A stretch of DNA of 64,000 bases from the NCBI GenBank assembly GCA_009773495.1, contig WSXW01000007.1:1-64000 (forward strand), read 5' to 3'. Origin of the DNA: Bacillota bacterium (GTDB lineage: Bacteria; Bacillota; UBA994). The notes below the pieces were generated by a model. It was not told where the DNA came from. It searched no databases and saw only the letters and a program-made list of their open reading frames with translations. The position numbers and the translations under genes were made by a program. Below are positions 17,420 through 25,704 of this stretch, in pieces. How positions within the stretch are numbered: position 1 is the stretch's first letter; each line of letters opens with the position of its first letter.

Positions 17420-19154
17420 TGTTTTCACCCTCCATAAAGACCTGTGCCTTAAATATCTCGGCGTAAAGCCCAGCAGCATCTATCAATTCCTCATGTGTTC
17501 CATGCTCGGCTGTGCGCCCTTGGTCAAGTACTAAGATGCGATCTACATGCTTAAAAGCAGTTAAGCGATGAGTAAAGAGCAGCACAATCCTATCCTTGTA
17601 CTCACCCTTAAGGTGGTCGATGATCTCCTTTTCGGTAGCGATATCCACTGCGGAGAAGGGATCATCAAGCAGTAAGATACTTGCGTCGGAGTAAATGGCC
17701 CGGGCCAAAGCAATTCTTTGTCGCTGTCCACCCGAGACTCTCACGCCTTTTTCACCGACTTTAGTCTCAAGACCCTCATCAAACCGAGCGAGGTCCTGAG
17801 TCAAAGCCGCGGCTGAGAGGGCTCGTACAAGGCGATTAGCATCTCTGCCTCCACCTGCAAAAAGAATATTCTCTTCGATAGACATGGAGAACAGAAATTG
17901 CTCGTGGCCTGCGTAGGCAACCAGGTTTCTTCTCTGACTCTCGGATAGCTGCTTTAGCTCCATACTATCTAGCTTAATACTACCCCCATACGAGTAAAGT
18001 CCGGTTAACGCATGGGCAAGCGTCGTTTTACCCGACCCGACAGCCCCTGTTATACCGATAATCTGGCCCTTGTAAGCTGTGAGGCTTATATCTTGAAGTG
18101 TGTCGTTGCCACCAAGTCCGAAGGTCAGGTTAGAGACCCTCAAAGACTGACATCCCGTGCTTTGCGAAAAACCCGTTGGCTCAGGGGCGCTCTGCTTATT
18201 CATCTTTTCCTGGACCCTATTCCAAGACGCACGCGCGGCATGCCAACGATTAAATACCCGCGCGGCGACACGAGTCCTGCCCGAGAAGGCGATAAACATG
18301 ACCAAGTAAGCATTAAAACCACCTACGGTCCACTTACCCATCACTACTTTATGGCCCCCAAGCGCAACTACCACAACAACTCCTAAGCCCGCGATCAAGG
18401 CGTATATGGGTAGCAATGCCTGTTGCAGCAGCATTTCCTTAATGTTAAAGCGAGACTGCTCTGCAAACGCTCCCTGAATATCCTCGGATTCTGCCTCTTC
18501 CCTACCGAACAGCCTTAGCACTGCTACCCCATCAAGATAACGATACAATCCGCTATTTGAGGACGATGCTGCTCTACGCGCCGACATAGAGTATTGGTAG
18601 AGTACATGGCGCATTCTCTGCGCTAGGGCGATAGTCACAGGAACCATTACTGAAGCCGCTAGGGTGATCCTCCAATCCCAAAACATGAGGACCACGAAAT
18701 AGGAGACCATTAGTAGCCACGTGTCCCAGCCCTCATTAAGGGTGCTCATTACTGTGTCTACAACTAGAGTAATATCCCCTACTGTTCTAGACATCAGATC
18801 CCCAACTGTCTCTTGCTTGAGTTCCGGGAGCCTTTTACCCAATATGCGCTCCACAAAAGTCTGCCGCAAGTCGCAGGAAACACGGTTAAACTGGTCGCGC
18901 ATATACCACCTTTTAACGAAGCGGGCTAATTGAAAGAATGCCGTTACTCCCACGAAGTAGAGGGCTGAGAGCAGCACCTGTTGACCATTCCCCCCGCCGG
19001 CTGCATCAAGTAATCTGCCTAATAGTATCGGCCCTAGCACTATGGCCGTGTTGTAGATGATACCAGCCACCGACGAAATGACGAACTGAGGCATATATTT
19101 TGTCAGGTAACGGAGTAGTGTCTCCTTACCTTTGGGTGGCCCAAAAAGCTTCAT
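17403..19154 (-). CDS. ABC exporter, first half-transporter
   Basis: A half-size exporter of 583 residues with six membrane segments, then Walker A GAVGSGKTT, signature VSGGQRQR and Walker B LLLDDP. Aspartate replaces the catalytic glutamate, the hallmark of the degenerate subunit of heterodimeric exporters. It starts 13 bases after padR and overlaps the second half-transporter, so the three genes form one operon. Regulation by PadR suggests induction by a lipophilic or antimicrobial compound that the pump removes. Confidence 0.9.
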   Translation of the reverse strand: MKLFGPPKGKETLLRYLTKYMPQFVISSVAGIIYNTAIVLGPILLGRLLDAAGGGNGQQVLLSALYFVGVTAFFQLARFVKRWYMRDQFNRVSCDLRQTFVERILGKRLPELKQETVGDLMSRTVGDITLVVDTVMSTLNEGWDTWLLMVSYFVVLMFWDWRITLAASVMVPVTIALAQRMRHVLYQYSMSARRAASSSNSGLYRYLDGVAVLRLFGREEAESEDIQGAFAEQSRFNIKEMLLQQALLPIYALIAGLGVVVVVALGGHKVVMGKWTVGGFNAYLVMFIAFSGRTRVAARVFNRWHAARASWNRVQEKMNKQSAPEPTGFSQSTGCQSLRVSNLTFGLGGNDTLQDISLTAYKGQIIGITGAVGSGKTTLAHALTGLYSYGGSIKLDSMELKQLSESQRRNLVAYAGHEQFLFSMSIEENILFAGGGRDANRLVRALSAAALTQDLARFDEGLETKVGEKGVRVSGGQRQRIALARAIYSDASILLLDDPFSAVDIATEKEIIDHLKGEYKDRIVLLFTHRLTAFKHVDRILVLDQGRTAEHGTHEELIDAAGLYAEIFKAQVFMEGENNEQAG

Positions 19155-19167
19155 ATATCTCGCCTCA

Positions 19168-19476
19168 TCATTCTTTTATTTCCCTAAATAGTTCATAAGC
19201 CTTGGCCCTGGCCTCGGCTAGTACGGTAGCACCCGGCGGGGTAATAGAATAGTACTTACGAATTTTCCCTTCTACATTTAGCTCTTCTAGAGCGAGCAGT
19301 CCTTCGCGCTCCATACTGTGCAGTATAGGGTAGAGAGTTCCGGCACTCATGCTATACCCGTGGTGTCTTAGCTCTTCAATCATCCATGAGCCGTAAATTG
19401 GTTGTTTTTTTGCATGATACAAAATGTGAATACATATAAACCCTAGAAAAAGCCGCCTCTCAATTTTTGTCTGCAC
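19168..19476 (-). CDS. PadR-family transcriptional repressor
   Basis: A small winged-helix regulator of 102 residues. I chose the GTG at 19476 because GGAGG lies 8 bases upstream. The GTG three codons earlier falls inside that site. The family core YGSWMIEELRHHGYSMSAGT, then LYPILHSMEREGLL, is present, and the C-terminal helix is short. PadR proteins commonly sit in front of ABC exporters and repress them until a ligand binds. Here it leads the exporter operon and probably autoregulates through the palindrome at its promoter. Confidence 0.88.
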   Translation of the reverse strand: MQTKIERRLFLGFICIHILYHAKKQPIYGSWMIEELRHHGYSMSAGTLYPILHSMEREGLLALEELNVEGKIRKYYSITPPGATVLAEARAKAYELFREIKE

Positions 19477-19510
19477 TGATTTCACCTCCAGTTATCTAAT
19501 CTCGATATCG

Positions 19511-19549
19511 TATTATGATAATAATACTTGATAGAAGAACTTATGTCAA
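19511..19549 (-). promoter_or_regulatory. Promoter and operator of the padR-exporter operon
   Basis: TTGACA (19544-19549) and TATTAT (19521-19526) are spaced by 17 bp on the minus strand. A perfect 13-bp palindrome TATTATGATAATA (19511-19523) overlaps and follows the -10 box, and CGATATCG lies next to it. This placement fits an autorepressing PadR operator. Confidence 0.65.
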
Positions 19550-19678
19550 ACAAAAGTTAAAACTACGGCCCATGCATCTCGCCTTCGAGGCAGACCGTCG
19601 ACATGTATTAAATGACCATGAAATGGTGTCCACTCTCGGATATACTAACACCAACATCAGAATGAAAGGATGTTTACC

Positions 19679-21772
19679 TTGAATCGACTGGCTAAAGAAA
19701 AGTCGCCTTATCTTCTGCAGCATGCCCATAACCCCGTGAATTGGTATCCATGGGGTGACGAGGCATTCGCTGAGGCGCGGCGGAGGGATGTGCCGATATT
19801 CTTATCCATAGGCTATTCAACTTGCCATTGGTGCCACGTGATGGAGCGTGAGACCTTTGAGGATAAAGAGGCGGCACTAGCGCTGAGCGATGCCTTTGTT
19901 TGTATTAAGGTGGACAGAGAGGAACGACCAGATATTGATGCGACTTACATGGCAGTATGCCAGGCAATGACGGGGCAAGGCGGCTGGCCGCTAACCATCC
20001 TGATGACAGCGGATAAAGAGCCGTTTTTTTCGGGCACATACTTCCCTAAAAAGAGTAGGCATGGCCGTCCGGGGATCGTAGACGTCTGTGCTTCGGTAAA
20101 GAAGTCTTGGGCTGAGAAGCGCAGCGAGGTACTAGGGGTAGCTAGTCAGGTAACTGCACAGCTCAAGAAGATTGTCAGTGTTTCGCCCCTTACTGGGACC
20201 TTGGATGAGGGGACGTTTGAGCGAGCTTACAAGGGTTTTGCCAGTCGCTACGATAGTCAATTTGGAGGCTTTGGCAGTGCACCCAAGTTCCCGAGCCCGC
20301 ATAACCTCTCCTACTTGCTGCGTTATTATAAGCAAAGTGGAGAGAAAAAGGCCTTAGACATGGTGGTTGAGACTTTGCGCCACATGGGAAGAGGCGGGGT
20401 ATATGATCAGATTGGCTTTGGTTTTCATCGTTATGCCACTGATAGAGAGTGGCTACTACCCCACTTTGAGAAGATGCTCTATGACCAAGCGCTGATTAGC
20501 ATTGCCTACACAGAGGCTTACCAGATTACAAAGGATGAAGATTTAAAGCAAAAGGCTCAGGAGACTTTTGAGTATGTACTGCGGGACATGACCTCGACCG
20601 AAGGGGGTTTTTACTCTGCAGAAGACGCGGACAGCGAGGGCGAAGAAGGCAAGTTTTACGTATGGAGCATCGAAGAGCTACGAAGAGTCCTAGGGCAGGA
20701 TGCAGACTTAGCGCTATCGGTCTACAACGCCACACCTGAAGGCAATTTCATAAATGAGGCCACACATAAGCGCACAGGTACGAACATATTGCATTTACGC
20801 CAGCCAAGCGCAGAGCTAGCTGAGGCAGAAGGCGTTAGCCCAGAAGATCTTAAAGCCAGCCTAGAGCCACTCCGCACGAAGCTTTTTAGTGTACGCAAGG
20901 AGCGTATCCACCCCTATAAGGACGATAAGGTCCTCACCGACTGGAACGGCCTGATGATTGCAGCTCTCGCCATAGGGGGGCGGGCGTTCAATGAGCCGCG
21001 CTACCTCACCACTGCCACAAAGGCAGCCGACTTTGTTCTTGAGCGATTGCGAGATAAGGGTGGCAGGCTCTTAAAGCGCTACCGCGACGGCGAAGCGGGG
21101 CTACCAGCCCATGTGGATGACTATGCCTTTATGGTTTGGGGGATGATTGAGCTTTACCAGGCTACCTTCCTCCCTTGTTTCTTGAAAGCAGCGCTTGAAC
21201 TTAACGACACGCTCATAGAGCATTACTGGGACAAAGAACAAGGAGGTTGCTACATTACGGCCCACGACCAAACTGATTTACCGATCAGGCCAAAGGAAGT
21301 GCATGACGGCGCCATCCCATCAGGTAATTCGGTAGCAGCCCTAAACAACCTGCGCTTAGCTCGCCTTACAGGTAAGCAGGAACTTGAGGAAATCGCCGAG
21401 AAGACGATTTCTGCTTTCGCTGGCGACGTTGCTCGCCACCCCATGGCATATACGTACATGCTGATGGCGCTGGACTTTAGCCTCGGGAAGACACACGAAA
21501 TTGTGTTGGCGGGAGACATTGACTCGCCGGATACCAAAGAGATTATCCGCGGCATAGCTGAGAGTTTCTTGCCACGAACGGTTGTGTTATTGAACTCTCC
21601 TGAAGCTGAGCAAGAGCTAGCGAAATTGGCTCCGTTTACTGCCGGGCAAACGAAGGTTAATGACCGAGCTACAGCCTATGTGTGCAGTGACTTTGCCTGC
21701 ATGCAGCCCTCAGCAGATGTAAACGAAGTACTCCAAACCATTCAGTCCTTTTTACCCCTAGCCATCAAGTAA
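19679..21772 (+). CDS. Thioredoxin-domain protein of the YyaL/DUF255 family
   Basis: A cytoplasmic protein of 697 residues from a TTG at 19679 ([20 protein letters not shown]...), preceded by GAAAGGA. Residues 1-165 form the DUF255 thioredoxin-like domain with CHWC at 49-52. The rest resembles the alpha/alpha six-barrel of glycosidase-like enzymes or epimerases ([23 protein letters not shown]). The family spans bacteria to mammals (SPATA20) and its reaction is unknown. It stands alone between padR (divergent) and the metal operon (convergent). Confidence 0.88.
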   Translation: MNRLAKEKSPYLLQHAHNPVNWYPWGDEAFAEARRRDVPIFLSIGYSTCHWCHVMERETFEDKEAALALSDAFVCIKVDREERPDIDATYMAVCQAMTGQGGWPLTILMTADKEPFFSGTYFPKKSRHGRPGIVDVCASVKKSWAEKRSEVLGVASQVTAQLKKIVSVSPLTGTLDEGTFERAYKGFASRYDSQFGGFGSAPKFPSPHNLSYLLRYYKQSGEKKALDMVVETLRHMGRGGVYDQIGFGFHRYATDREWLLPHFEKMLYDQALISIAYTEAYQITKDEDLKQKAQETFEYVLRDMTSTEGGFYSAEDADSEGEEGKFYVWSIEELRRVLGQDADLALSVYNATPEGNFINEATHKRTGTNILHLRQPSAELAEAEGVSPEDLKASLEPLRTKLFSVRKERIHPYKDDKVLTDWNGLMIAALAIGGRAFNEPRYLTTATKAADFVLERLRDKGGRLLKRYRDGEAGLPAHVDDYAFMVWGMIELYQATFLPCFLKAALELNDTLIEHYWDKEQGGCYITAHDQTDLPIRPKEVHDGAIPSGNSVAALNNLRLARLTGKQELEEIAEKTISAFAGDVARHPMAYTYMLMALDFSLGKTHEIVLAGDIDSPDTKEIIRGIAESFLPRTVVLLNSPEAEQELAKLAPFTAGQTKVNDRATAYVCSDFACMQPSADVNEVLQTIQSFLPLAIK

Positions 21773-21782
21773 AACATATTTC

Positions 21783-21917
21783 TTCCACGTTGGTATCTAC
21801 TATGGCCATAATCGTATGATACATGCCTGGCCTAAAGGCGGCGTAGGCATTGATACTCTTACACTAGCTACTTTAGAACCAAGTACCACAGCAGCAGAAC
21901 CTATCTGCGCTAGCTGA
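21783..21917 (+). pseudogene. C-terminal fragment of an NlpC/P60 endopeptidase
   Basis: The frame starting at 21783 encodes FHVGIYYGHNRMIHAWPK and continues with GGVGIDTLTL before a stop at 21915-21917. This matches the second catalytic block of NlpC/P60 hydrolases (HVGIYLGN...IHA), including the catalytic histidine. It is very similar to the same block of the intact gene at 62050 (SHVGIYLGNNEYIHA). No upstream domain, start codon or ribosome binding site is present: the fragment begins 10 bases after the YyaL stop codon. I read it as the tail of a gene removed by deletion. Confidence 0.6.
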
Positions 21918-21932
21918 CCACGACCACGCAAA

Positions 21933-21957
21933 AGGGGCTGTTACTGCAACAGCCCCT
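21933..21957. terminator. Bidirectional terminator
   Basis: A 10-bp stem AGGGGCTGTT / AACAGCCCCT (21933-21942 with 21948-21957) has a 5-nt loop, T7 on the plus side and TTTTG on the minus side. It closes the metal operon on the minus strand and the YyaL region on the plus strand. Confidence 0.85.
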
Positions 21958-21963
21958 CTTTTT

Positions 21964-23004
21964 TTATTTGCCTTTACCTTTGGAGGCATTGTTACCTTTA
22001 CTCTTGCTGCCCCATTTTAGTCGTTCACGGTTATCATCATCATCGTCATCATTCTCGCTCTCATCGTCGTCGTGCTCTTTCGCCTCGTCCTTGGAGTCTC
22101 TAACTAACCACTGCTTTTTGGCTTCCTTGTTTACTTGGCCTGGGTTAGTGTTAAAGGCCTTCATGGTTTGACCAATGCTCTTGTTCTCAGCGAATTTTGC
22201 TATTACTTGCTCCAATCTGTTATCCTTAGCCACTGCTTCCTCGGCTTCGTCATCGTCTTGGTTTTCGATTGAGAGAGTGGATGCTAGCTTGGTAAGCAAA
22301 GCAATTTGCCCATAACCTAACCCCTTAGTGCGCAGCTCGATGATAATTTCCTCGTCGATGCCTCTTACCACTGCAGCTTGAACCTTTATGGATTTGGTTG
22401 TCGTCTCAATTTTAGATTTGATTTCGTCTATCTTTTCAGTCCGGCGGACAACTTCTGGTAGCTCCAGACTATTCCCTTGCTGAGCTACTTGTTCTAGGGT
22501 CGTAATTAAATCACCGACCTCAACGCCCTTCTCAACAGCCTTAGTCACAGCATCGGATGCTTGTTGGAGTGTTACAGAGATTTCGTTTAGCAACCCATCA
22601 ATGTACTGGTTTAGTTTTTGGGGGTCAAGGGCTTCGATCTCCGCCAAACGCTCCTGAGAAAACGCTGTAAGTAAGGTTGCTTTGGCTTGTGGAGTTTTAG
22701 TGAGTGCGAGTTGGATGTCCTCTATAAGTTTATCAAGGAAATAAAATGCACTGTCAGGAGTAACTCCAGCAGAAACTTGATTAGCAGGGATCTCGGTTAT
22801 TGTCTCTGCACCTAAGTCATAAATGATCTGTGAAATTGCTTCCGCTTCAGTCACATCCATATTCGCGTCGTTAATCTCTGTTTTTTCTTGACCTTGGCTC
22901 GTGCTCGCCTTTTGCGTGTCTACAACAGGCTCTTCGGCGAGGGCAGGTAATGCGAGATTGAGGCAAAGGATCAGTGTTAGCACTAAGGAAAACATTTTTA
23001 TCAT
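21964..23004 (-). CDS. Secreted acidic DUF5667 protein in the metal operon
   Basis: A protein of 346 residues with a clear signal peptide (about residues 1-23, ending LPALAEE). A DUF5667 region (SAGVTPDSAFYFLDKLIEDI, about residues 82-101) is followed by helical segments. The C-terminal 43 residues hold a run of Asp/Glu, then a Lys/Ser/Gly-rich end. An AGGGGGG site lies 8 bases before the ATG. The gene begins only 24 bases after the P-type ATPase stop with no terminator between, so it is the third gene of the cadC-cadA operon. DUF5667 has no established function. The acidic tail and the context suggest binding of divalent metal outside the membrane, which is my inference. Confidence 0.8.
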   Translation of the reverse strand: MIKMFSLVLTLILCLNLALPALAEEPVVDTQKASTSQGQEKTEINDANMDVTEAEAISQIIYDLGAETITEIPANQVSAGVTPDSAFYFLDKLIEDIQLALTKTPQAKATLLTAFSQERLAEIEALDPQKLNQYIDGLLNEISVTLQQASDAVTKAVEKGVEVGDLITTLEQVAQQGNSLELPEVVRRTEKIDEIKSKIETTTKSIKVQAAVVRGIDEEIIIELRTKGLGYGQIALLTKLASTLSIENQDDDEAEEAVAKDNRLEQVIAKFAENKSIGQTMKAFNTNPGQVNKEAKKQWLVRDSKDEAKEHDDDESENDDDDDDNRERLKWGSKSKGNNASKGKGK

Positions 23005-23028
23005 TAATATAACCCCCCTATTTTCTGC

Positions 23029-25161
23029 TTACACTATAGTTTTCGGGGTTAACCTTACCCTTAGGGGGGTAGGACCTACTTCTTTGTATCGCAATACCCT
23101 AGTAGCGTTAAGCACGGCTAATACTGCTACCCCAACGTCCGCAAAAACTGCTCCCCAAATAGTAGTAATGCCGAGCACACCAAACAGCAGAAAGACTGCT
23201 TTTACTCCCAAGGAAAGAACTACATTTTGCCTAACAATCACTCCTGTATAGCGAGCAATTTCCACTGCGGTGGCTAACTTGCCTAGAGCATCCTGCATGA
23301 GTACTATGTCCGCAGCCTCGATGGCGGCGTCACTTCCCAAACTGCCCATAGCTACGCCAATATCGGAGCGAGCAATTACCGGTGCATCGTTGATTCCGTC
23401 ACCCACGAAAATTAGCTGACCTTTAGCAGAAGGTATAAGTTTTTTGAGAGACTCGATTTCCCCCACCTTGTGTTCAGGTAAGAGGTCGGCGATAAAGTCG
23501 TCTAGCCCTATCGCAGTAGCGATCCTTTCCGCGGCATCTTTGCGATCGCCCGTGAGCATCACGATCTTGCTTGCGCCAAGCGCCTTTAACCTCTCTACTG
23601 TGATTTGGGCCTCGTCCTTAAGCTCATCCGATACAACGATGTATCCTGCGTACTCTTCCTCTACAGCGATATAAACTATGGTGCCAAACGTGTCTACGGG
23701 AGCCACTAAGACACCGTACTCCTCAAGCAACTTAAGACTCCCAACCAGTACACGTTGTCCATCAACCATAGCGAATAAACCTTTACCTGAAAGCTCTCGC
23801 ACTTCGCTTACTTCTAAGCCAAGCGGTTTGCCACCCACAGCGGTGGTGATGGAGCGTGCTACAGGGTGATTGGAGTGGGACTCTACAGCACCTGCGATAC
23901 GAAGCAAAGTAGCCTCGGTATACTTAGTAGTTGGGCGAACATGAGTAACCTTGAATACGCCTTTGGTAAGGGTACCGGTCTTATCAAAAACGACTGTATG
24001 CATGTTAGACAAGGCGTCTAGATAATTAGCACCTTTGAACAATACGCCATAGCGAGAGGCTGCTCCAATTCCTCCGAAGTACGTGAGAGGCACAGATACA
24101 ACAAGTGCACAAGGACACGATATTACTAAAAGAACTAAAGCTCGGTATAACCAGTCGCTAAACAGTGCTCCAGGTATTAAGAGCGGTGGCAGCAGCGCAA
24201 TCAGAGCTGCGGAGATAACTACCACTGGGGTGTACACACGTGCAAACGAGGTAATAAATCTTTCAGCCGGAGCCTTGCGCTCACTAGCCCGTTCCACCAG
24301 CTCTAGGATCCTAGCTACAGATGAGTCGGCATAGGACTTCTTGACCTCTACAGTCAGTACACCTTCAAGGTTAATCACACCTGCAAGAATCCCGTCTCCT
24401 ACTGTTGCCTGCCGTGGCACAGCCTCTCCAGTTAAGGCTGATGTATCTAGGATAGAAGATCCATCCATTATTGTGCCATCTACAGGTACCCGCTCGCCAG
24501 GTTTAACCACTATCAGCTGTCCGACGCACACACTTTCAGGTGAAACTTGGCGTAGACCATGTGGAGTGGATAGATTAGCGTATTCCGGCCTAATATTAAG
24601 TAGTGCGGCGATTGATTTGCGCGAACGATTAACAGCTAGTTCCTGCAGAAACTCACCCACGGTATAGAAGACCATAACTGCGGCGGCCTCTGGTAATTCC
24701 CCTATGGCTATTGCACCAAGTGAGGCAATCGTCATCAGGAAGTTTTCGTCAAAAACCTGGCCACGCATAATGTTACGAATAGCCCGGTACACAATTCGCC
24801 AACCGACTAGTAAGAACGAAGACAAGAGAACTACGTACTCCCCTAATTGAAAGGGGGTTGCTTTTAGTTGTTTATTAAATACCACACCGAGCACTAGCAA
24901 CAGCCCGGAAATAGCGATGGTCGCTATTTCACGTGTATGAGACTTTGAAAAAACCTCTTCTCTGCCCTTTGTAATTAATGTGACGTCTGGCTCGAGCGAA
25001 GAGATTATCCGCTGTGCATCGCTTTCGTAGCCTCGGGGGAGTTCGACTGTCTTTGTAGCAAAGTTAACTGTGACTTCTTCGAGGCCACTAATTTTACGAA
25101 GCGCAGCCTCAATTTTAGCTGCGCAGTGTGCGCAATCAAGACCTTCAAGTATATAGCGCAT
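23029..25161 (-). CDS. cadA: Zn/Cd/Pb-type P1B ATPase
   Basis: A metal-exporting ATPase of 710 residues. It has an N-terminal HMA domain with DCAHC (C10, C13), the actuator TGE (244-246), the transmembrane metal site SCPCALVVSVPL (CPC at 349-351), the phosphorylation loop DKTGTLT (393-399), an SHSNHPVA nucleotide-domain motif and GDGINDAP. Lysine and aspartate in the last membrane pair (GVKAVFL, FADVG) are typical of the Zn/Cd/Pb class rather than the copper class. It lies between the SmtB/CadC-type sensor and the DUF5667 gene in one operon. It probably exports zinc or cadmium. Confidence 0.93.
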   Translation of the reverse strand: MRYILEGLDCAHCAAKIEAALRKISGLEEVTVNFATKTVELPRGYESDAQRIISSLEPDVTLITKGREEVFSKSHTREIATIAISGLLLVLGVVFNKQLKATPFQLGEYVVLLSSFLLVGWRIVYRAIRNIMRGQVFDENFLMTIASLGAIAIGELPEAAAVMVFYTVGEFLQELAVNRSRKSIAALLNIRPEYANLSTPHGLRQVSPESVCVGQLIVVKPGERVPVDGTIMDGSSILDTSALTGEAVPRQATVGDGILAGVINLEGVLTVEVKKSYADSSVARILELVERASERKAPAERFITSFARVYTPVVVISAALIALLPPLLIPGALFSDWLYRALVLLVISCPCALVVSVPLTYFGGIGAASRYGVLFKGANYLDALSNMHTVVFDKTGTLTKGVFKVTHVRPTTKYTEATLLRIAGAVESHSNHPVARSITTAVGGKPLGLEVSEVRELSGKGLFAMVDGQRVLVGSLKLLEEYGVLVAPVDTFGTIVYIAVEEEYAGYIVVSDELKDEAQITVERLKALGASKIVMLTGDRKDAAERIATAIGLDDFIADLLPEHKVGEIESLKKLIPSAKGQLIFVGDGINDAPVIARSDIGVAMGSLGSDAAIEAADIVLMQDALGKLATAVEIARYTGVIVRQNVVLSLGVKAVFLLFGVLGITTIWGAVFADVGVAVLAVLNATRVLRYKEVGPTPLRVRLTPKTIV

Positions 25162-25199
25162 GGGGTGTTCGCCTCCTTGTCTAGATGATCCGTATAATC

Positions 25200-25230
25200 G
25201 TTCCCTGTTCCTTGTTCCTCGTGATTCGCC
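25200..25230. repeat. Tandem 7-bp repeats between cadC and cadA
   Basis: Units GTTCCCT, GTTCCTT, GTTCCTC and GTGATTC run head to tail in the 77-bp gap between the two genes. It is a member of the heptamer repeat family. Confidence 0.7.
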
Positions 25231-25238
25231 ATCCTCTC

Positions 25239-25592
25239 TTACCGCTCCTCTGCAAAATGCTCCTGGGCTTCATGGATAATATGGAGAATATGCTCGTCTG
25301 CTAACGAATAGTACACCATTTTACCCTCTCGACGGTTCCTTACTAAGCGCATAGCCTTTAATAAGCGCAAATGGTGAGAGACCGCTGGCAAACTCATCTC
25401 CAAAACCGCAGCTAAGTCACAGACACAGAGCTCGCGATAAGACAATAGATAGAGAACCCGGGTCCTGGTTTCATCGCCAAGGGCCTTAAATATCTCTGAC
25501 AAACCGGCAACCTCTAGAATTTTATCTCTAAGCTCGCTAACCTGACACGACGGAGAAAATGTTTCACATAGGTCTCTCTTATCATGATCCAC
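25239..25592 (-). CDS. cadC: ArsR/SmtB-family metal sensor, CadC-like
   Basis: A winged-helix repressor of 117 residues from a GTG start with an AAAGGA site. Both known metal sites of the family are visible. One is the CadC-type site: N-terminal cysteines C9 and C16 plus ELCVCDL (C56, C58). The other is the SmtB-type alpha-5 site with exact spacing D99-x-H101-x10-H112-x2-E115. This predicts a response to Cd/Pb through the first and Zn through the second. It leads the operon with the P-type ATPase and DUF5667 gene and should repress it through the operator at 25618-25635. Confidence 0.9.
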   Translation of the reverse strand: MDHDKRDLCETFSPSCQVSELRDKILEVAGLSEIFKALGDETRTRVLYLLSYRELCVCDLAAVLEMSLPAVSHHLRLLKAMRLVRNRREGKMVYYSLADEHILHIIHEAQEHFAEER

Positions 25593-25617
25593 AATTACAC
25601 ATCCTTTCTCAACAACG

Positions 25618-25642
25618 ATTAAGCAATTGTTTAATAGTTATA
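25618..25642 (-). promoter_or_regulatory. Operator and -10 box of the cadC operon
   Basis: ATTAAGCAATTGTTTAAT (25618-25635) is an almost perfect 18-bp palindrome of the SmtB/ZiaR type. It directly follows a TATAAC -10 box (25637-25642) on the minus strand, so bound repressor would cover the transcription start. The -35 region is weak. Confidence 0.65.
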
Positions 25643-25678
25643 GCATATCGCTTGTTATTAAAACTGGCAACAAAAACC

Positions 25679-25695
25679 TGCGGCTAAGCCGCAGT
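25679..25695 (-). terminator. Terminator of the FapA-like gene
   Basis: Stem CTGCGGC/GCCGCAG with a 3-nt loop, followed on the minus strand by GTTTTTG, 10 bases past the stop. Confidence 0.75.
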
Positions 25696-25704
25696 TTTTA
25701 AACT

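Noticed and set aside
21968-22171. Leucine/serine-rich frame opposite the DUF5667 tail
   Set aside because: It is the antisense of the Asp/Glu/Lys codon run and has no start signal.
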